Of a DNA stretch of 64,000 nucleotides, positions 11,773 to 24,696 are shown piece by piece. The stretch is from contig CM077115.1 in assembly GCA_039619475.1 (NCBI GenBank), forward strand, positions 448,869,292 to 448,933,291, given 5' to 3'. Source of the stretch: Icerya purchasi (taxonomy: Eukaryota; Arthropoda; Insecta; Hemiptera; Monophlebidae). The first letter of the stretch is position 1. The number at the start of each line of letters is the position of its first letter. The notes under the pieces were generated by a model. It was not told where the DNA came from, ran no database searches, and saw only the letters and a list, made by a program, of their open reading frames with translations. The translations under genes were made by a program, and so were the position numbers.

Positions 11773-14700
11773 ACATTTAACATAATATTGTACAATAGAA
11801 GCATAATAATTTCAATTGCCCTTATTAAAAGGAACATTTCTTTCTAACCATTCCATTTAAATATTAAAACAGCATAAAAATCATTTTTCAAAAGGTAGTC
11901 CTAATAAACACTCAGTAGTGTATTATAATGTAAAATAATATTTTGAAAAGAATTGCTAACTTCTTTTGTTTGTTGTTCCTGATGATGAATTTATGATTAT
12001 TTTTGGTACCTTCCTCTCAGCATAATGATCATTAGTCTTTTTAATACTTAATTTCTTTGGAAGGGAAAGAGAGAGAACTTTAAGACTGGAAAAGACAAAA
12101 ACTCATGATTCTGTGGATTGTTATGTAAAACGTTAGATGCATGACAAACCGTCTGTACTAGCTTCAATGGAGAAATATAGTGTATGCAACCAATGAAACT
12201 TAGAAAAAATTTACATTAAATAGAGTACATATTTATTCATTGAATGATTATAATACCTCGGCGACCAGACTTTCTTATATTCATTTTCTAGATTCCACGT
12301 TGACCAAACAGAATAAAAAAAAATTAATTTTCTTCACATTCATTTAATTCTAAATTTAACAAATACAGTTTAATGTTAAATATGCAGAAATTTAAACTTT
12401 CGTTAAATTCTAATTTCCTAGTAACCTATAACTCATAATTTCTACTTTAATATTACACATGAATCTAATAATGATGTATTAGTAACTGCAAGTATTATTG
12501 TTTGTCTATAAATATTAATTGATCTAAGTATAAGTGTAATACAATATATTGTGAATACATTTTAGTTCAATTTATAATTTTCAGTTATTTATTTACCAAC
12601 ATCACCTTAAACTGTAATGTTTCCTCTTCAGCTTTCCAGTTTTGAACTTTAGTTAAACGTTGAATGAAATTAATTTTGTGATAAAAACATTCTTTGCAAT
12701 CTGAGTATAATTATTTGGAACGGTTTGTACCACATAAATCCTGAATTTGTCTGATTAAAGAAAATTTAGTTCTGTAGCTTGTTCTACCCAAATTACAGTA
12801 CATTTTTTAAAAATAAAGGAAACAAATGAGAAAAAATTTAAATATAAAAATAAATTATAAATGATCAGAAATTTCAAAATAATCACGAAATATAAATGAT
12901 ATGAACAGGTGAAAATAAGCAAGTAACAAAAAAGGTAATTTAATAAAAACTTATAACATGTTATAACAAAATAATGAGAAATTAAAATATGAAATTTAAT
13001 ATAAATAGCTAATCGATAAATAAAAACTGTAAAACATGTGAAATTGAACAATAATAACACAAAAATACAAAATAAACAATAACTAATTAAAAATATTTTA
13101 TGGCGAGTGTTCTAGAATTTAAAAATCAATGTTATCATAATTGCTAATAAACACATTCAAATAATGTATACAAATTATGGACAAAATGGAAAATGAAACA
13201 TCCATTTAATCCATAAAAAATCTTGTTGTAAACAATTTTGGTTGAAACATGAAGAAACAAATTTTTAATTAGACAGTTCTGTTTATGTAGCCCATGTAAG
13301 ATTTAAGTTGTAAAAAAGTTATTATTATAAAATGTCAGATGTAGAAAAAAAAAAAAAAAATTTGTTTTGTTTTTTTGTATCAATATTAAGTATCTGCAAT
13401 GTCCAAAAACACATGTGAACACGGAAATAATTTGTAAACATGAACTACAAAAATGATGCTTACACTTTAACAGTATTAGGCACATTGATGTAGTTCATGT
13501 ACACACAAAACCACTTTCGCTACTCGCGCTTTCGAGCGCATTTGCGATTTAAAAATAACATAAATATTTATAAGTAACTTTGTACATATTTTTGTAATAT
13601 ATTTGATATTTGAATTTTCTGATAAACAATGACATTTGTTAAGAAATAGATATTTTTTACACCTGTTTATTTTCAAGAGGATCTTATAAAATGGCAATGT
13701 AGAAAATACCAGATTTAACATTACGTAGGTTTAACATTAATTCTATATTATTTAAATTAAGTTTAATGTAATTTTATATTATACTAAACAGTCATATAAC
13801 TGTAAATAAATTGACCCTTAAATCTTCAATATTTAATTTCATAAAAACAACCACAATTTAGCTTTCATTAAATGTACATAATTACTTTACAATGTTATTA
13901 AACAGCATTGTGTAAAATTTTCAAGCATTGAATTCTAAATTTCAGTGAATTATAAGCAATATTCCCAGTAACTATGGATGGAAAAATAATTCTTATTGCT
14001 TCAAACTAATAATACAAAAACATAACTGAAAACAAAAATACTATTGCCGATTAATGAAAAACTTCGTTTCGCTCAACTGTAACTTAAAATTAACTGATTA
14101 CACTTCCACATATTAACAATTGTTGTATCATCCTCATAAAAACATACTTCATATTAAAATCCTGTTTTATATTTTTTTTTCATCAGATGCATCCCATCAG
14201 CAGTTTCAATTTCTTTAGAAATCCTATAACGTTTTTGTATTAGCAATCCCATGGATACTATCTGTAAAAATGTATATAAATTGAAATAAACTAGTATATA
14301 TTAACATTCATCTTAATATATTATTAACTGTTTTAATTAAAATTACATTAAATGAATATTTATTATTTAAGACAGATGATTTCTTCCAAATACATAAAAT
14401 TAAATGATACATTAAACATATTTAAATTTTGTGTAATGATAAATTAAAAAAAAAAAAAAAAAGCGTTGATTATGAAAATAGAAAATTTCATTTCCTTATT
14501 CTACTTTTCATTTTGATCCGAACAGAGATTTGCTGCTAAAAAAAAACATTTCAACTATAATGTATCGCAAGCCATTGTTTTTTAAATAATTATATAGCTT
14601 ACAACATTAATTGAATACAAATGCTACACTTTTCTAATCAAATATACTGAAATGTGTTCATGTTAGTTTGTTACTTATTATTTCGATTAATTAATTACTT

Positions 14701-15543
14701 TACAAATAACAAATTTTGTTACATTTGGAAACGCTAAATAATCATTTTGATAGATATTTCATTTGTAAGTTTCAAAATAAACTCATTTTCTTCTTGAAGA
14801 AACTTTCTTAAATATGATCATAATGTAAAGGAAGCAACCATTAAATATTTGTAATTCGTTAGTTAGAAATTCAATTTTTATACCACAAGCACTAATTTCT
14901 AAAGCAAATACTGTACTTATTAATTCCATACAATATTTTTTTGAAATTTCTGTTTAATACCACAATTACCTAATTTTGTTTTGTAGTATTCCACTATAAT
15001 TTTGGATTTATTTTTACTTATTACCATTCTCAGCAGACAAGTATAGCCAAATTTTCAATAGCCCTATATGCTTCATTTTTCTTTCATTACTATAGTACCT
15101 ATCATTCAAAATATAAAAACTCCAATAGTCTCCATGAGTTTTCTTATATTACAACGTCGGATAGCATAATAATTAGGTTAGTAACATTTAAACATGCAAT
15201 ACTATGAATTATAAGATTAAAAGTTTACAATACTCGTGGTAAATAACAGCTATTGCAAATGAAAAACTTCCCTATACTTTATGAACGATTTTTTTCCATC
15301 GCGTTCTAATTACAATTTTCAAAACGTTTCTTTTAACATATAATACACAATTGAAAAAATTAATTTTATATAAAACAAAATATTTACAACTTACCTTGCA
15401 CATTTGTTTTATAGTTGAAAAGTAAAGATGTATTAACAAATTTGTTTTTACTATAGCAACAAAACAAAATTTTACATTGAACCTGATTTTTGATTCTGAA
15501 CGTTTACAAGCAGCGCAGGTTTATTTCAATTCTTCTTGCAATA
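11773..15543. other. Long AT-rich non-coding stretch
   Basis: No gene or transposon end recognised in 3.8 kb. The only ORFs are short, A/T-codon rich and without domain resemblance. Poly-A runs occur near 13346-13361 and 14447-14462. This may be intergenic or intronic; the sequence does not tell. Confidence 0.35.
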
Positions 15544-15551
15544 GTACATAC

Positions 15552-16743
15552 TAGCGCTGGGCGATTACGAGATATACTAATGGAATCACTCGATTATGAA
15601 CATATCTCGGGATATTTCGATTACTATTTTTGTTAACTACTAATCATTCGAATTATGATTCGAATCATCATTCAGTGTTTATTTACGAGAACTATTACGT
15701 GATTTGATTTTTTTTTTAAATTTCATTAATAAGGTTAAATTTCAAATCATTATTTATTTTAATTTTAACGGTAGTTTTTGACAAATATTGATATCTTTAT
15801 CGGCGAAATTAATAGTAACGACAGATTTATATTCCAAAAATTATATGATTGTGAATTGCAATTGTGTAAAATAATTCGATTATGAGAACTGAGAACAACT
15901 CGTGAATACCGATTATTAACATTAGTCATGTAGAATAGCTTGATTATGAAAACCGAGAATATCTAATGAATGCCAATTATTCATATCAATTATGTAAAAT
16001 AGTATATGATTATGAAAACTATGACGTTTCAATTAATTAGTAACATAATTTTACTGAATTCAGATTTGTACATGTACGGATATAATAAAAAATTAATAAG
16101 AGACTATTCTTTTTAAAAATTTATGTGCAACATTTTTTTTATTCTAAAAAACATACAATTTAGCAACAATAGTATAAAAATAAGAAAATGGTGTGCTTTT
16201 GTAAGGTACACTTATATGTACAATAATTAAAAGTATTTAAACTGAAAACAAAAATACCTAAATTTATAGTAGTACGGGAATATAACTAGACAATAATTAA
16301 GTTATTAAAAGTTGTTTTAATTGAGAATAAAAAGAAACTTATAACTATACATAATTAAACAATAGTAACAATTTAGAAAAATATACATAAACAAATTCCA
16401 AAATATTTATATGTAGAGCGCTTGTGTACGTTTTAAAATTAATTTTATATGTTAAATAAATTTTGATATAAAAAACACAAAATTTACAAAAACAAGTTCA
16501 AAGCGCGCCACTAATACTCTTACAAAACAATTGGCACATGTGTTGTTCATAATATAAATTATTACTATATAATCGTTACTCGTCACTCGTCATTCGTCAT
16601 TCATCATTCATCACTCGTCATTCGTTACTCGTCATTCTCAACTCGATTATACAGATCACTCGGTTACTACTATAATCGATTATCAAAATTAGTAACTCGT
16701 TGATCACTCGATTATTAAAATCATTCGTAATCGCCCAGCTCTA
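15552..16743. mobile_element. hAT MITE, 1.19 kb, perfect 8-bp target duplication
   Basis: The ends are TAGCGCTGGGCGATTACGA and (complement of the right end) TAGAGCTGGGCGATTACGA, one mismatch in 19. The octamer GTACATAC flanks both sides (15544-15551 and 16744-16751). The inside has no ORF. It holds sub-repeats of GATTATGAAAACYGAGAA-type units (15860-16025) and a tandem patch of TCATTCG/TTACTCG units (16580-16640), many echoing the terminal CTCGATTA words. Such sub-terminal word repeats are common in hAT elements, where they bind transposase. Confidence 0.92.
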
Positions 16744-16751
16744 GTACATAC

Positions 16752-17535
16752 TACATAGCGCTGTACTGAATTTCGGTGAAACTACCAGTCTATGACGTAG
16801 GCTCATTTCGAGCCGGTCTGATTTTGAGACTCTTCTCACTTTCATGAGGCATATGTTAAATACCGATGGCTTCAGCAACCATGACGTCACATACCGTGTA
16901 CCACTGTTAACCAGGGCTTGAAAGCCAGCCGAAAGCCAAAAGCTAAAAGCTGAAAGCCAATCATTTTTAGATGTCATAAGCTTAATCCAAAAGCCATATT
17001 TAAATTTCCATAAGCTAAAAGCCTAAAGCTTAAGCTATATTCAAAATTGAAACAGTCGAAAGCTGAAAGCTTAAGCTGTATTTCTAGAAAAGCTAAATTA
17101 AGCTTTATATTCGGCTTAAGCTTTTTTTTTTTAATTTCTTGATTTTGCATTTTTGACATAATTATTCGTGTAAGAAATTGTTTTTAAAAACTTTTATTAT
17201 TGTGCGTAAAGAAAAAAGTTGAAGTTTCAATAGTAATGCTAAATAGTTTGATGCATGGTAATTAGTAAATGCTTTTAATTATCTTGTATTGAAATTCATT
17301 TCGTAAGCCGAAAGCTGAAAGCTTAAGCCGTATTTTAAATTTAAACAGCCAAAAGCCGAAAGCCTAAGCCATATTTCATATTCAAACAGCCAAAAGCTTA
17401 AAGCTTAAGCTGTATTTATCAAGGACATAAGCCGTATTAAGTTTAAGCCGTATTATTATTCAGCTTTCAAGCCCTGCTGTTAACACATTGAATCGGAAAG
17501 TTACATCGAGGTTTGAAATTGAAAATGAAGAAAAT
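16752..17535 (-). repeat. Dispersed repeat family A, copy interrupted by a hAT MITE
   Basis: Removing the MITE at 16912-17476 joins two pieces. One covers 16752-16903 and contains the blocks shared with 7060-7117. The other covers 17485-17535 and contains the block CAATTTCAAACCTCGATGT (minus), shared with 26511-26645. The copy at 26511 has both blocks contiguous (…CTCGATGT…GGTTGCTGAAACCATC…), which confirms the reconstruction. No coding capacity is seen. Confidence 0.65.
16912..17476. mobile_element. hAT MITE, 565 bp, AAGCTTAAGC-rich, perfect 8-bp target duplication
   Basis: The ends CAGGGCTTGAAAGCC and (complement) CAGGGCTTGAAAGCTG are terminal inverted repeats of the CAGGG hAT type. CTGTTAAC flanks both sides (16904-16911 and 17477-17484). 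The body is built of reiterated GAAAGCC, AAAGCTAAAAGC and AAGCTTAAGC words on both strands and has no real ORF. A related degenerate copy sits at 22986-23216. It was inserted into repeat family A. Confidence 0.92.
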
Positions 17536-18237
17536 ATATAATTGAAGCAAATAGTAACAGTGCAAAATAAAGTACAAAATAAATTGTACCATAGTCTCTT
17601 ATTTGTAATTTATACAAAAGAAAAAACTTGTTAATTTAATTAAGATACAGAAACAATGTTAATTTTAATACAAAACAGTAAATAAAAGTTGAAAATCGAT
17701 TATTATAATATTAAGTTACGAGTTATTTTATACCAATATATTTTATTTTTAAACATAAAGTAGATTTCCTGGTTGAATAAAATACTCTGCAAATGCTGCA
17801 AACTGCTATTTTTATTTTATAAATTTCTGCCTAAATTAAATCAAACAATCATAACTCATTTATAGAGTTCAGAAAATTACCATATAAAATTAATTTAAAT
17901 AATTGTTTTATAAAAAGTACACTAAATGAAATAAAAATTTATGACAATAATAAATTTTTAAGATGTTCCGCTAACATTAATCTGAAAAAAAATGTAAATC
18001 TATTTAAATGTAACAATATAATGCAAATAGTATGTAACAAATGAAAAGTAATTTAATTAAACTTGTTTACTATTATACGTTCAATTATACAATAAAATTC
18101 AAATGTATTATTAAAATTTGAACTAGTTTTAAAATTTGTACAATTAGATAAAGGTTATCTTACAAAAAAAAAAAAAAAGGAATGTAATTAATTTTATAAA
18201 ATGAAAAAACATTAATCAGATAATATTTACTTCAAAC
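17536..18237. other. AT-rich non-coding DNA
   Basis: Nothing recognised. A poly-A run lies near 18164-18178. Confidence 0.3.
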
Positions 18238-19145
18238 TTTTTTTTTTTTTTTTTTTTTTTTACATCACGCCGGTCCTAAGATTATAATTGACGAGGCTAT
18301 TATTTTATTTTATTTTTATTTATTTATTTATTTTTTTCATGCTCAGTTACCCAGTGGCAGCATAAGCATTAGTCGATTGGAAAAACTGATTACTATAGTT
18401 TGGAGTTCATTCCTTTCACATCCGAGATGTTAGTGGCGGAGTTATCTTCTGCTTCTAATATGTGTAATACAGTTTGGTATAGAGCTGGATTTTGTTGGTT
18501 CGACGGCTGAGGTATTAACAACGATGTTATCTATCGCATCTGACACCTAGGGCGTCACTGGCCCGTGTTCTTTTGAGCCTCCTCGGCTGATCCCAGTGAC
18601 TGATGTTCGATACATCTGGATTTTGATTGAGTTGAAGAGCCTCATAAAAGTGTTTGTATTGTTTTAAGTATAAATCGCTTACATATGGAACATCTAAGTC
18701 TGTATGTAGAGTGTGATTCGATACATAATATGGAGCGTCTACCATTTGCCTCAACGTTATTTTTGATTGGAACTGTTGAACCCTATTTAGGTTACTCTTC
18801 ACAGTGGCTCCATATACTGCTAATCCGTATCTCCAGACTGACGCTATGACTGAAAGATAAACTAGCCTCTTGCATTTCAAGCTCACTGATGACTGCTGTT
18901 GAGAGCCTTAGTTCTTGAAGCCATTTTTTTCCCGGGTGAACGATATATGGCTTCTCCATGTAAGTCTTCAACCTAATATCATACCCAGGTATTTAATATG
19001 ATTTTCTTGAATTATGCGCTGATTATTTATTGTATTAGGGGGGGGGGGCAGTTTTTCACGTTTAGAGTGAAAGTTACTTGTCTGGTTTTTTGGTGGTTTA
19101 GTTTAATCTTCCACTTAAGCGCCCATTGCTGGATAGCAGTTAACT
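18238..19145 (-). pseudogene. Jockey-type LINE, 5'-truncated 3' end
   Basis: The minus-strand ORF 18527-18886 encodes the segment downstream of the reverse transcriptase: SVIASVWRYGLAVYGAT, NRVQQFQSKITLRQMVDAPY, YVSNHTLHTDLDV. It resembles the matching part of the intact Jockey element in this window (NAPYYVSNEQIHHDLNV). Frameshifted upstream pieces (KTYMEKPYIVHPGKKW, ISELEMQ) extend to about 19145. On the minus strand the element ends in a 3' UTR and a poly-A tail (poly-T at 18239-18260). It lacks endonuclease and RT core and is inactive. Confidence 0.8.
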
Positions 19146-19822
19146 TCAAACCTATTGCATTTTATAAACAACATTTCGTTATTGCATTAAAAATTTTTAA
19201 ATAGTTCTGCTGCTAATATACATAATTATAGTAAAAATATTTATTTTCTTCGTACATTATCTAAAATCCTTTATGTAAAAAATGTTTTTAGATAGCAACC
19301 GTAACATACAAAAGAAAAAAGTATATTACCGTTTCAAATCGTTGCGTTTTCTTGATGATAAAGAAGTGTTTCTTATTCCTTTTAATTCGTTTCCTGTATA
19401 AAATTAAGTAAGAAATGAAAGTATTTCACGTTTGTTGTGGAGCGCAAGTTAATTTTTCACATACTACATATTTGGTATAAACAGTAAAAGAAATCTTTTT
19501 TAACAAACGTGATTGAGTTTCATTTTTACTATGAATCTAGGAGAGAGTGATTCAAAAGCAGAAAAATGTTTGACACATTCATGAAAATAAACGGGTTATT
19601 CCAATATTTTTCCAGTAATCTTTCATAACCATAGTCCGGATAATATAAAAATTCCGCATAAAAATGTTTTCAAACTAAGCGAAATTTTTCAAAGTCATAA
19701 CAGTTGCAAGATGGCATGTTAAAATTAACTACATAATGTAGTTTTGGATTTTCTTCACTTTTAACATAGAAAATATCATTATCTTTCTTTTTTTTTTGAT
19801 TTTGTCAATAGTATATGCATTT
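19146..19822. other. AT-rich non-coding DNA
   Basis: No feature recognised between the Jockey tail and the MULE-like fragment. It could include decayed parts of either. Confidence 0.3.
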
Positions 19823-20530
19823 TCAGCAGATGTGTACCTTTGGTAAACGTTTTACATACGCCATAGGCCGCTGATGTAAAAAAGCAGGTATATGAGGATC
19901 AATTTTTTTCCATTTCGAACTGAACTTGCTGTTTTTTTGGTAATATTTTTGATATAAATCTGGTAAAAATTTTTCTAGAATAATATTTAAAGCACCACTT
20001 AATGATTTGTTAGTAGGGCCAATTCTGGACTCATTTTTTTTTGGGTGGAGGGGGGGATACGAAAATATATTTATAATTATACACATATATGCGTGTGTGT
20101 TATTTATAAATGGTACACTAAAGCCTTGTAGTCAATTATTGTATATGCAATATTTAAACACTATAATAAAAACAAATAAAAAGCAGTCGTTTCCATAGAA
20201 TTCATAAAAATTTTAATTTTCTTTTCTTTTGTAAAAAATTGAAAAGAAATATTTATTTTGAATTTCGGTCCATTTAATTCAAGCAATTATGATTTCGCAA
20301 ACATCCAGATACGACCCTCTTTGTCACTTGCCTGTATCAAAAAAGCAGTACTTTTTAACATGCGATTTTATCTCTCAATACCATTGTTATTAGTTACTTT
20401 AATTAAATAGTCGTTATCATAAAAAACTTCCGTCCATTTGTGTTTAATTTTTAACCATTGGCTAGTGAAATAATCCTGAGTTCTAACATTATTTTTCCAT
20501 GCAGAACTTCCTTTTAGAATCTGAACACGT
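19823..20530 (-). pseudogene. MULE/SWIM-type transposase-like fragment, broken
   Basis: Two minus-strand pieces fit one family of MULE/SWIM-domain proteins common in animal genomes. The upstream piece (20360-20515) reads SAWKNNVRTQDYFTSQWLKI, then KHKWTEVFYDNDYL and TNNNGIER, then an in-frame stop. The downstream piece (19840-20025) reads NKSLSGALNIILEKFLPDLY and ends IPAFLHQRPMAYVKR. About 330 bp of unrelated DNA lies between them (20028-20358), perhaps a small insertion. The catalytic DDE part is absent. Family assignment is from recalled motif layout. Confidence 0.45.
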
Positions 20531-20941
20531 TCTTCATAAATTTATCAGAATTTTTACTTGAAGTTAAGAACTTATCGTCATCATTAACATTAACTGCCAT
20601 TCCATTTGAATTATTAATTAATAACGTAGTTAAAAATTTGATAAGTAGAGCATAACAAATAACACTTGGTAGCAGCTGGCAATTTGACATTCAAATTTGA
20701 TGTACAACTAAAAATCTATTGCATATATTAGATTTTAATTTTGTAGAGCGTTTAACTCTTTGAAGGGCGGTGGTTAATTTACTAACAACCCTGGATGATA
20801 AGTAAAACGCGCGGTGGTTATCTGTACTAACCACCTTCTTTATCCTTTTGTGCTCATTACCGCGTGATGGTCAATAGATAGAACCACCTAAATTAGTTCC
20901 AATATATGTCATAGATGGCGTCAAATAAGGATGTGCGTTAA

Positions 20942-23649
20942 AACTAGGAAGATTCCTCCAGTAGAAATATCGACTTTACTACCTTTGCGGGTCTACCTAA
21001 ATATAATTTTGTCTATGGATTTCGATACATAACTCATAGATCTATAAAACTAAAAATATTTTTTATTAATGGTACAAATAATTTTTCATTTATGGTTTTA
21101 CAATTAATCTAATAGACCTTAATATAAAGAAAAAATATTAATAATAGGTTTATTATTTTTTGTTATATATATTCTACACTACGAATAATTTTTTTTTTTT
21201 TTTAGTTATGTTAACAAAATTTAAAGCAAGATTATCATAGAAAATAAAACATGGAATACTTTATAGTGTAACATTACAGTTTAAAATATTTTTAATGTAA
21301 TGAATATACATTTTACTTCTGGATAATAGCAATAAGTGATTAAGTTATTCATTGTATAAGAGTTTTTTTGATCTTTTTCGGTAAAAATATTAATTAGGAT
21401 CTCTTACATGGAATCTAAATCTGTAATTTCAAATATTTCCATGACATTGTAGACAGGAATAAATTCCAAATTTATATATTTGTTTTTTAAATGTTTATTT
21501 ATAAGCTTTCAAATAAACTTGATTAGGGCTTAAATGTAACTAACCTATTGCAATATATTATCAATAAGAAATCAATTAAAGTACAATTAAAAGTAGCAGA
21601 AAATGAAATTTTTTTATTACACTAAATTATTTTATTTTCCCTAGTGTTATAAAACATATTTTGTCCATAGGCTATTATTAACATTATAATTAAATTTTTA
21701 TAATATTCTTGTTAAAAATAAAGTTATTTTTGTACAAAAAACTAAACTATATCTTCATTATTTACAAATCAATTATATGACCATCAAAACAGCAAATGTG
21801 TCCAGTTTTGTATATTAAATAGGAACATTTATACCATATATATATAATTTTTACATAAGTAATATAACTTATTAATAAAAAAACAGAATTAAGGGGAGTA
21901 AATTATTATATTAAATATATTTCCATAATTCAGTTTACTATTTATTGATGTATATAGTGAAAATTTATTTTAGTAACATATCAATTATAGAAATCATTAA
22001 TTTTGGGATTAATAGAATTAGATAAAACTATTATTTAGTTTTTGTCACTCATAGCAACATCAGCTAAAGCAAAAAATTAATTTATCACAACTAAAATTTT
22101 TATATATGTTTATAACAAAGTGTGAAAAATGTAACTTCTAAAGGTTCTATAAATTAATTTAGCAAAAAAATTATTTTGTTATCTTCTATTATGGAAAAAT
22201 GTAAAACTATTCTTTGTTCTGCTTACCTTATTAACATAACATCAATCAATTGGTATTTCAGTGGTTTGACTGGTTCGCCCCTATCGTCCAAATCACATAT
22301 TTTGTATTGGACTTGTCATGATAATAACATATGAAACATTTATTATTAATCTAACTAAACTCATGAAAATCTTTGGTATATATCATTACAAAAGATAATA
22401 GAGAAAGGCTACTTGTTGTTTCATTATAAAAAAAATCAGAAATAATAAATTTGTTGAAAAGTGAGAAAAAATTAAATTACTTGTCTAATAATTTTTCCTT
22501 TTTTCTTTTTATATTGATTTAAGTTCTTTTATGATTACATGAATATGTATGAGAAAAATTAAGTGTTTATGATTCTGAATTTATTATAAAAAATTGATAG
22601 AGTTATAGTTACAAATAAACAATATATCTAATTAATGAAAAGTTATCCCACAAAATATATTTAATAATATATTTGTGTAATTCACTTTGGACTTGAATCT
22701 AGATTCAAATCTACAATTACCAAAAAGATTGAGTCATTATTTGAATCATGCCATCACCATCAGCAGAATATTTATTTATTGTTGATCAGAAAATATTTTT
22801 TAATATATGTTTTATTTTCTTTTAATCAATTATTAAGCTCTAGGTAAATAAAAGAAGTAAAGATTGAAAAGCTTTAAATAGGTTGGAGTCGGTTATTTTG
22901 CAATTCAAATGACTAGTTCACAAAAGTAATTCACTTACCTGTTGCTATTTCCTTAAATTTTATAACAAAGTAATTATTGTGTAACCAGGGCTTCAAAGCC
23001 GAATAATAATATGACTTAAACTGAATATGGCTTATGTCCTTGAAAAATATAGCTTAAGCTTTTGTCTTTCAGCTGTTTAAATTTTGAGTATAGCTTAAGC
23101 TTTAGGCTTTTAGCTTATGGAAATTTAAATATGACTTTTGGATTAAGCTTATGACGTTTAAAAATAATTGGCTTTTGGTTTTTTGCTTTTGGCTTTCGTC
23201 TGGCAATCAAGACCTGATTTTGTCTGACTATCTCTATTAATTCAAATCTATAATTGTTTTAAATAAAAAAACAATAATTCAACTGGTCATTTACTTTAAA
23301 CAAAATCATTGTGATTATTCTATAATTACTAAATATTAAGAACATTTTAAAACTAATTAAATATAGAAATAACTACTTTTAAATTAAAAATCTCTATTAC
23401 CTGAACACTATTTTCTATATTTATAGTTTTCTGTTCAGAAAAAAATTAGTTCAAACGTTTAAAATTCATGTAACAATGCACAATAAAATGCAAACAATTG
23501 CAGAAATTAAAAATTAGAAGTCAGCCGTTTCTTATAATTTTATTAATCTATGGTTCTATAACTATAGACCAAATTACTTCGACATATTTTGAGGTAGACC
23601 TGCAGAGGTAGTAAAGTCGATAGTTCTACATGGAGGAATCTTCCTAGTT
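20942..23649. mobile_element. TTAA-flanked element nested in piggyBac, 2.7 kb, non-coding
   Basis: TTAA flanks it on both sides (20938-20941 and 23650-23653). The ends form an imperfect inverted repeat of about 80-110 bp that begins AACTAGGAAGATTCCTCC on both sides and continues with shared TATCGACTTTACTACCT and GGTCTACCT blocks. No ORF over 60 codons is convincing inside; the sequence is AT-rich. TTAA duplication points to a piggyBac- or Kolobok-type mechanism, but the terminal sequence alone does not settle the superfamily. Confidence 0.75.
22986..23216. mobile_element. Degenerate relative of the AAGCTTAAGC hAT MITE
   Basis: It starts CAGGGCTTCAAAGCC and ends (complement) CAGGTCTTGATTGCCAG. 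The body has TAGCTTAAGC, GGCTTTTAGC and AAGCTTATG words like those at 16912-17476, in inverse order. The flanking octamers do not match, so this copy is old, or its target duplication has decayed. It lies inside the nested element at 20942-23649, a third layer of insertion. Confidence 0.65.
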
Positions 23650-24029
23650 TTAAACAACACTGGTCAAATAATTCACTTTTTTTAGTATCACAGTGACGAG
23701 GAAACGTTCAGTGGCAATCGTTCTGTTTTGTGTAAGGAAGCAGTATTGTGCTGATGATTTGTTTAAATTTTTGCAAAATAGTAATTTTAATAATAGAATT
23801 TTTGCATTGTTTATAACCTTTACATTATACTAAAAGGAAATACATAAGTTATAATGATTTCTATTATTATCATATAAATTTTTTTATTAAAATAAGGTGA
23901 TATATTTTATTAACCACCGCGCATTATAAGATAGTGTTCTGTATGAAATAGTCTGAGTAATAATACCGTTTTTTTTTTTAGCGCACAGAAAACACGAGTA
24001 GAAAAATAAATTGAAGTGAGATCATAGAA

Positions 24030-24696
24030 ATATTAGAAAACGTTCCTTCTTCTTCCGAATATGAATTTAGTGACGATTCGGCTGATAACCCCACATTTGA
24101 TGATTCTGATCACGAAATATTAATACCTCTTCCGTGTAATGTGTCAGATTGTGTGAATGATCAGTCGCTGTCCATAAATAATAACACTAATAATAATACA
24201 GATAAAAATGTATCTAGTGATTTAATAAATTCGTCATCATAAATAATAGAAATTGAAAATATAAAATGGACTAAACAGCTTACTACGCCAACAGGTTCAT
24301 TACAACTATTTTCTAATGAAACCGGATGCTCAAATGAAGTAAAGGAGTTAAAAGAAAAATCACCTTTGGCGTTATTTAACTTATTTTTCCATAATGAATT
24401 AATAAATCATATTGTATTTCAAACAGGGGCTCTTGCCTCAAAAGATAATTAAAACATCACTACCCAAAAAAAAACGGAAAGCTGTGGAAATCAGCAAACA
24501 TAAACCGAAAGTGACGAAAGAAGTTAGGTTACAAGGACTGAGACACATTCCAAGGAAAGGGACATCAAGGCGATGTGCAAAATGTAACACAAAAAAACAT
24601 CCAGTAAGAACTATGTGGGAATGTACCACTTGTAATGTACCTCTTTGCTTAAAAGGGGATAAAAATTGTTTTAAAATGTTTCATTCAATAAAGTAG
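24030..24696 (+). pseudogene. piggyBac transposase remnant: N-terminus joined to C-terminal zinc finger
   Basis: The N-terminal part (24040-24240) is acidic and serine-rich (SSSEYEFSDDSADN) with a stop near 24239. After the stop the frame continues to KSPLALFNLFFHNELINHIV, the conserved start of the piggyBac DDE_Tnp_1_7 domain. The sequence then jumps near 24422 to a basic linker and the C-terminal cysteine-rich domain RRCAKCNTKKHPVRTMWECT...CNVPLCL...C..MFH, ending at 24696. Roughly 350-400 residues holding the three catalytic aspartates are missing. The ORF 24412-24696 is therefore only the tail plus linker. Such deletion derivatives can be moved in trans if their ends are intact. Confidence 0.85.

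Noticed and set aside
12755..13060. Hydrophobic 101-codon minus-strand ORF resembling a membrane protein
   Set aside because: The hydrophobicity follows from AT-rich codons (Phe, Leu, Ile, Tyr). There is no homology-like motif and no splice or start context.
18998..19204. Plus-strand ORF over a G-run
   Set aside because: It is antisense to a Jockey-type coding remnant.
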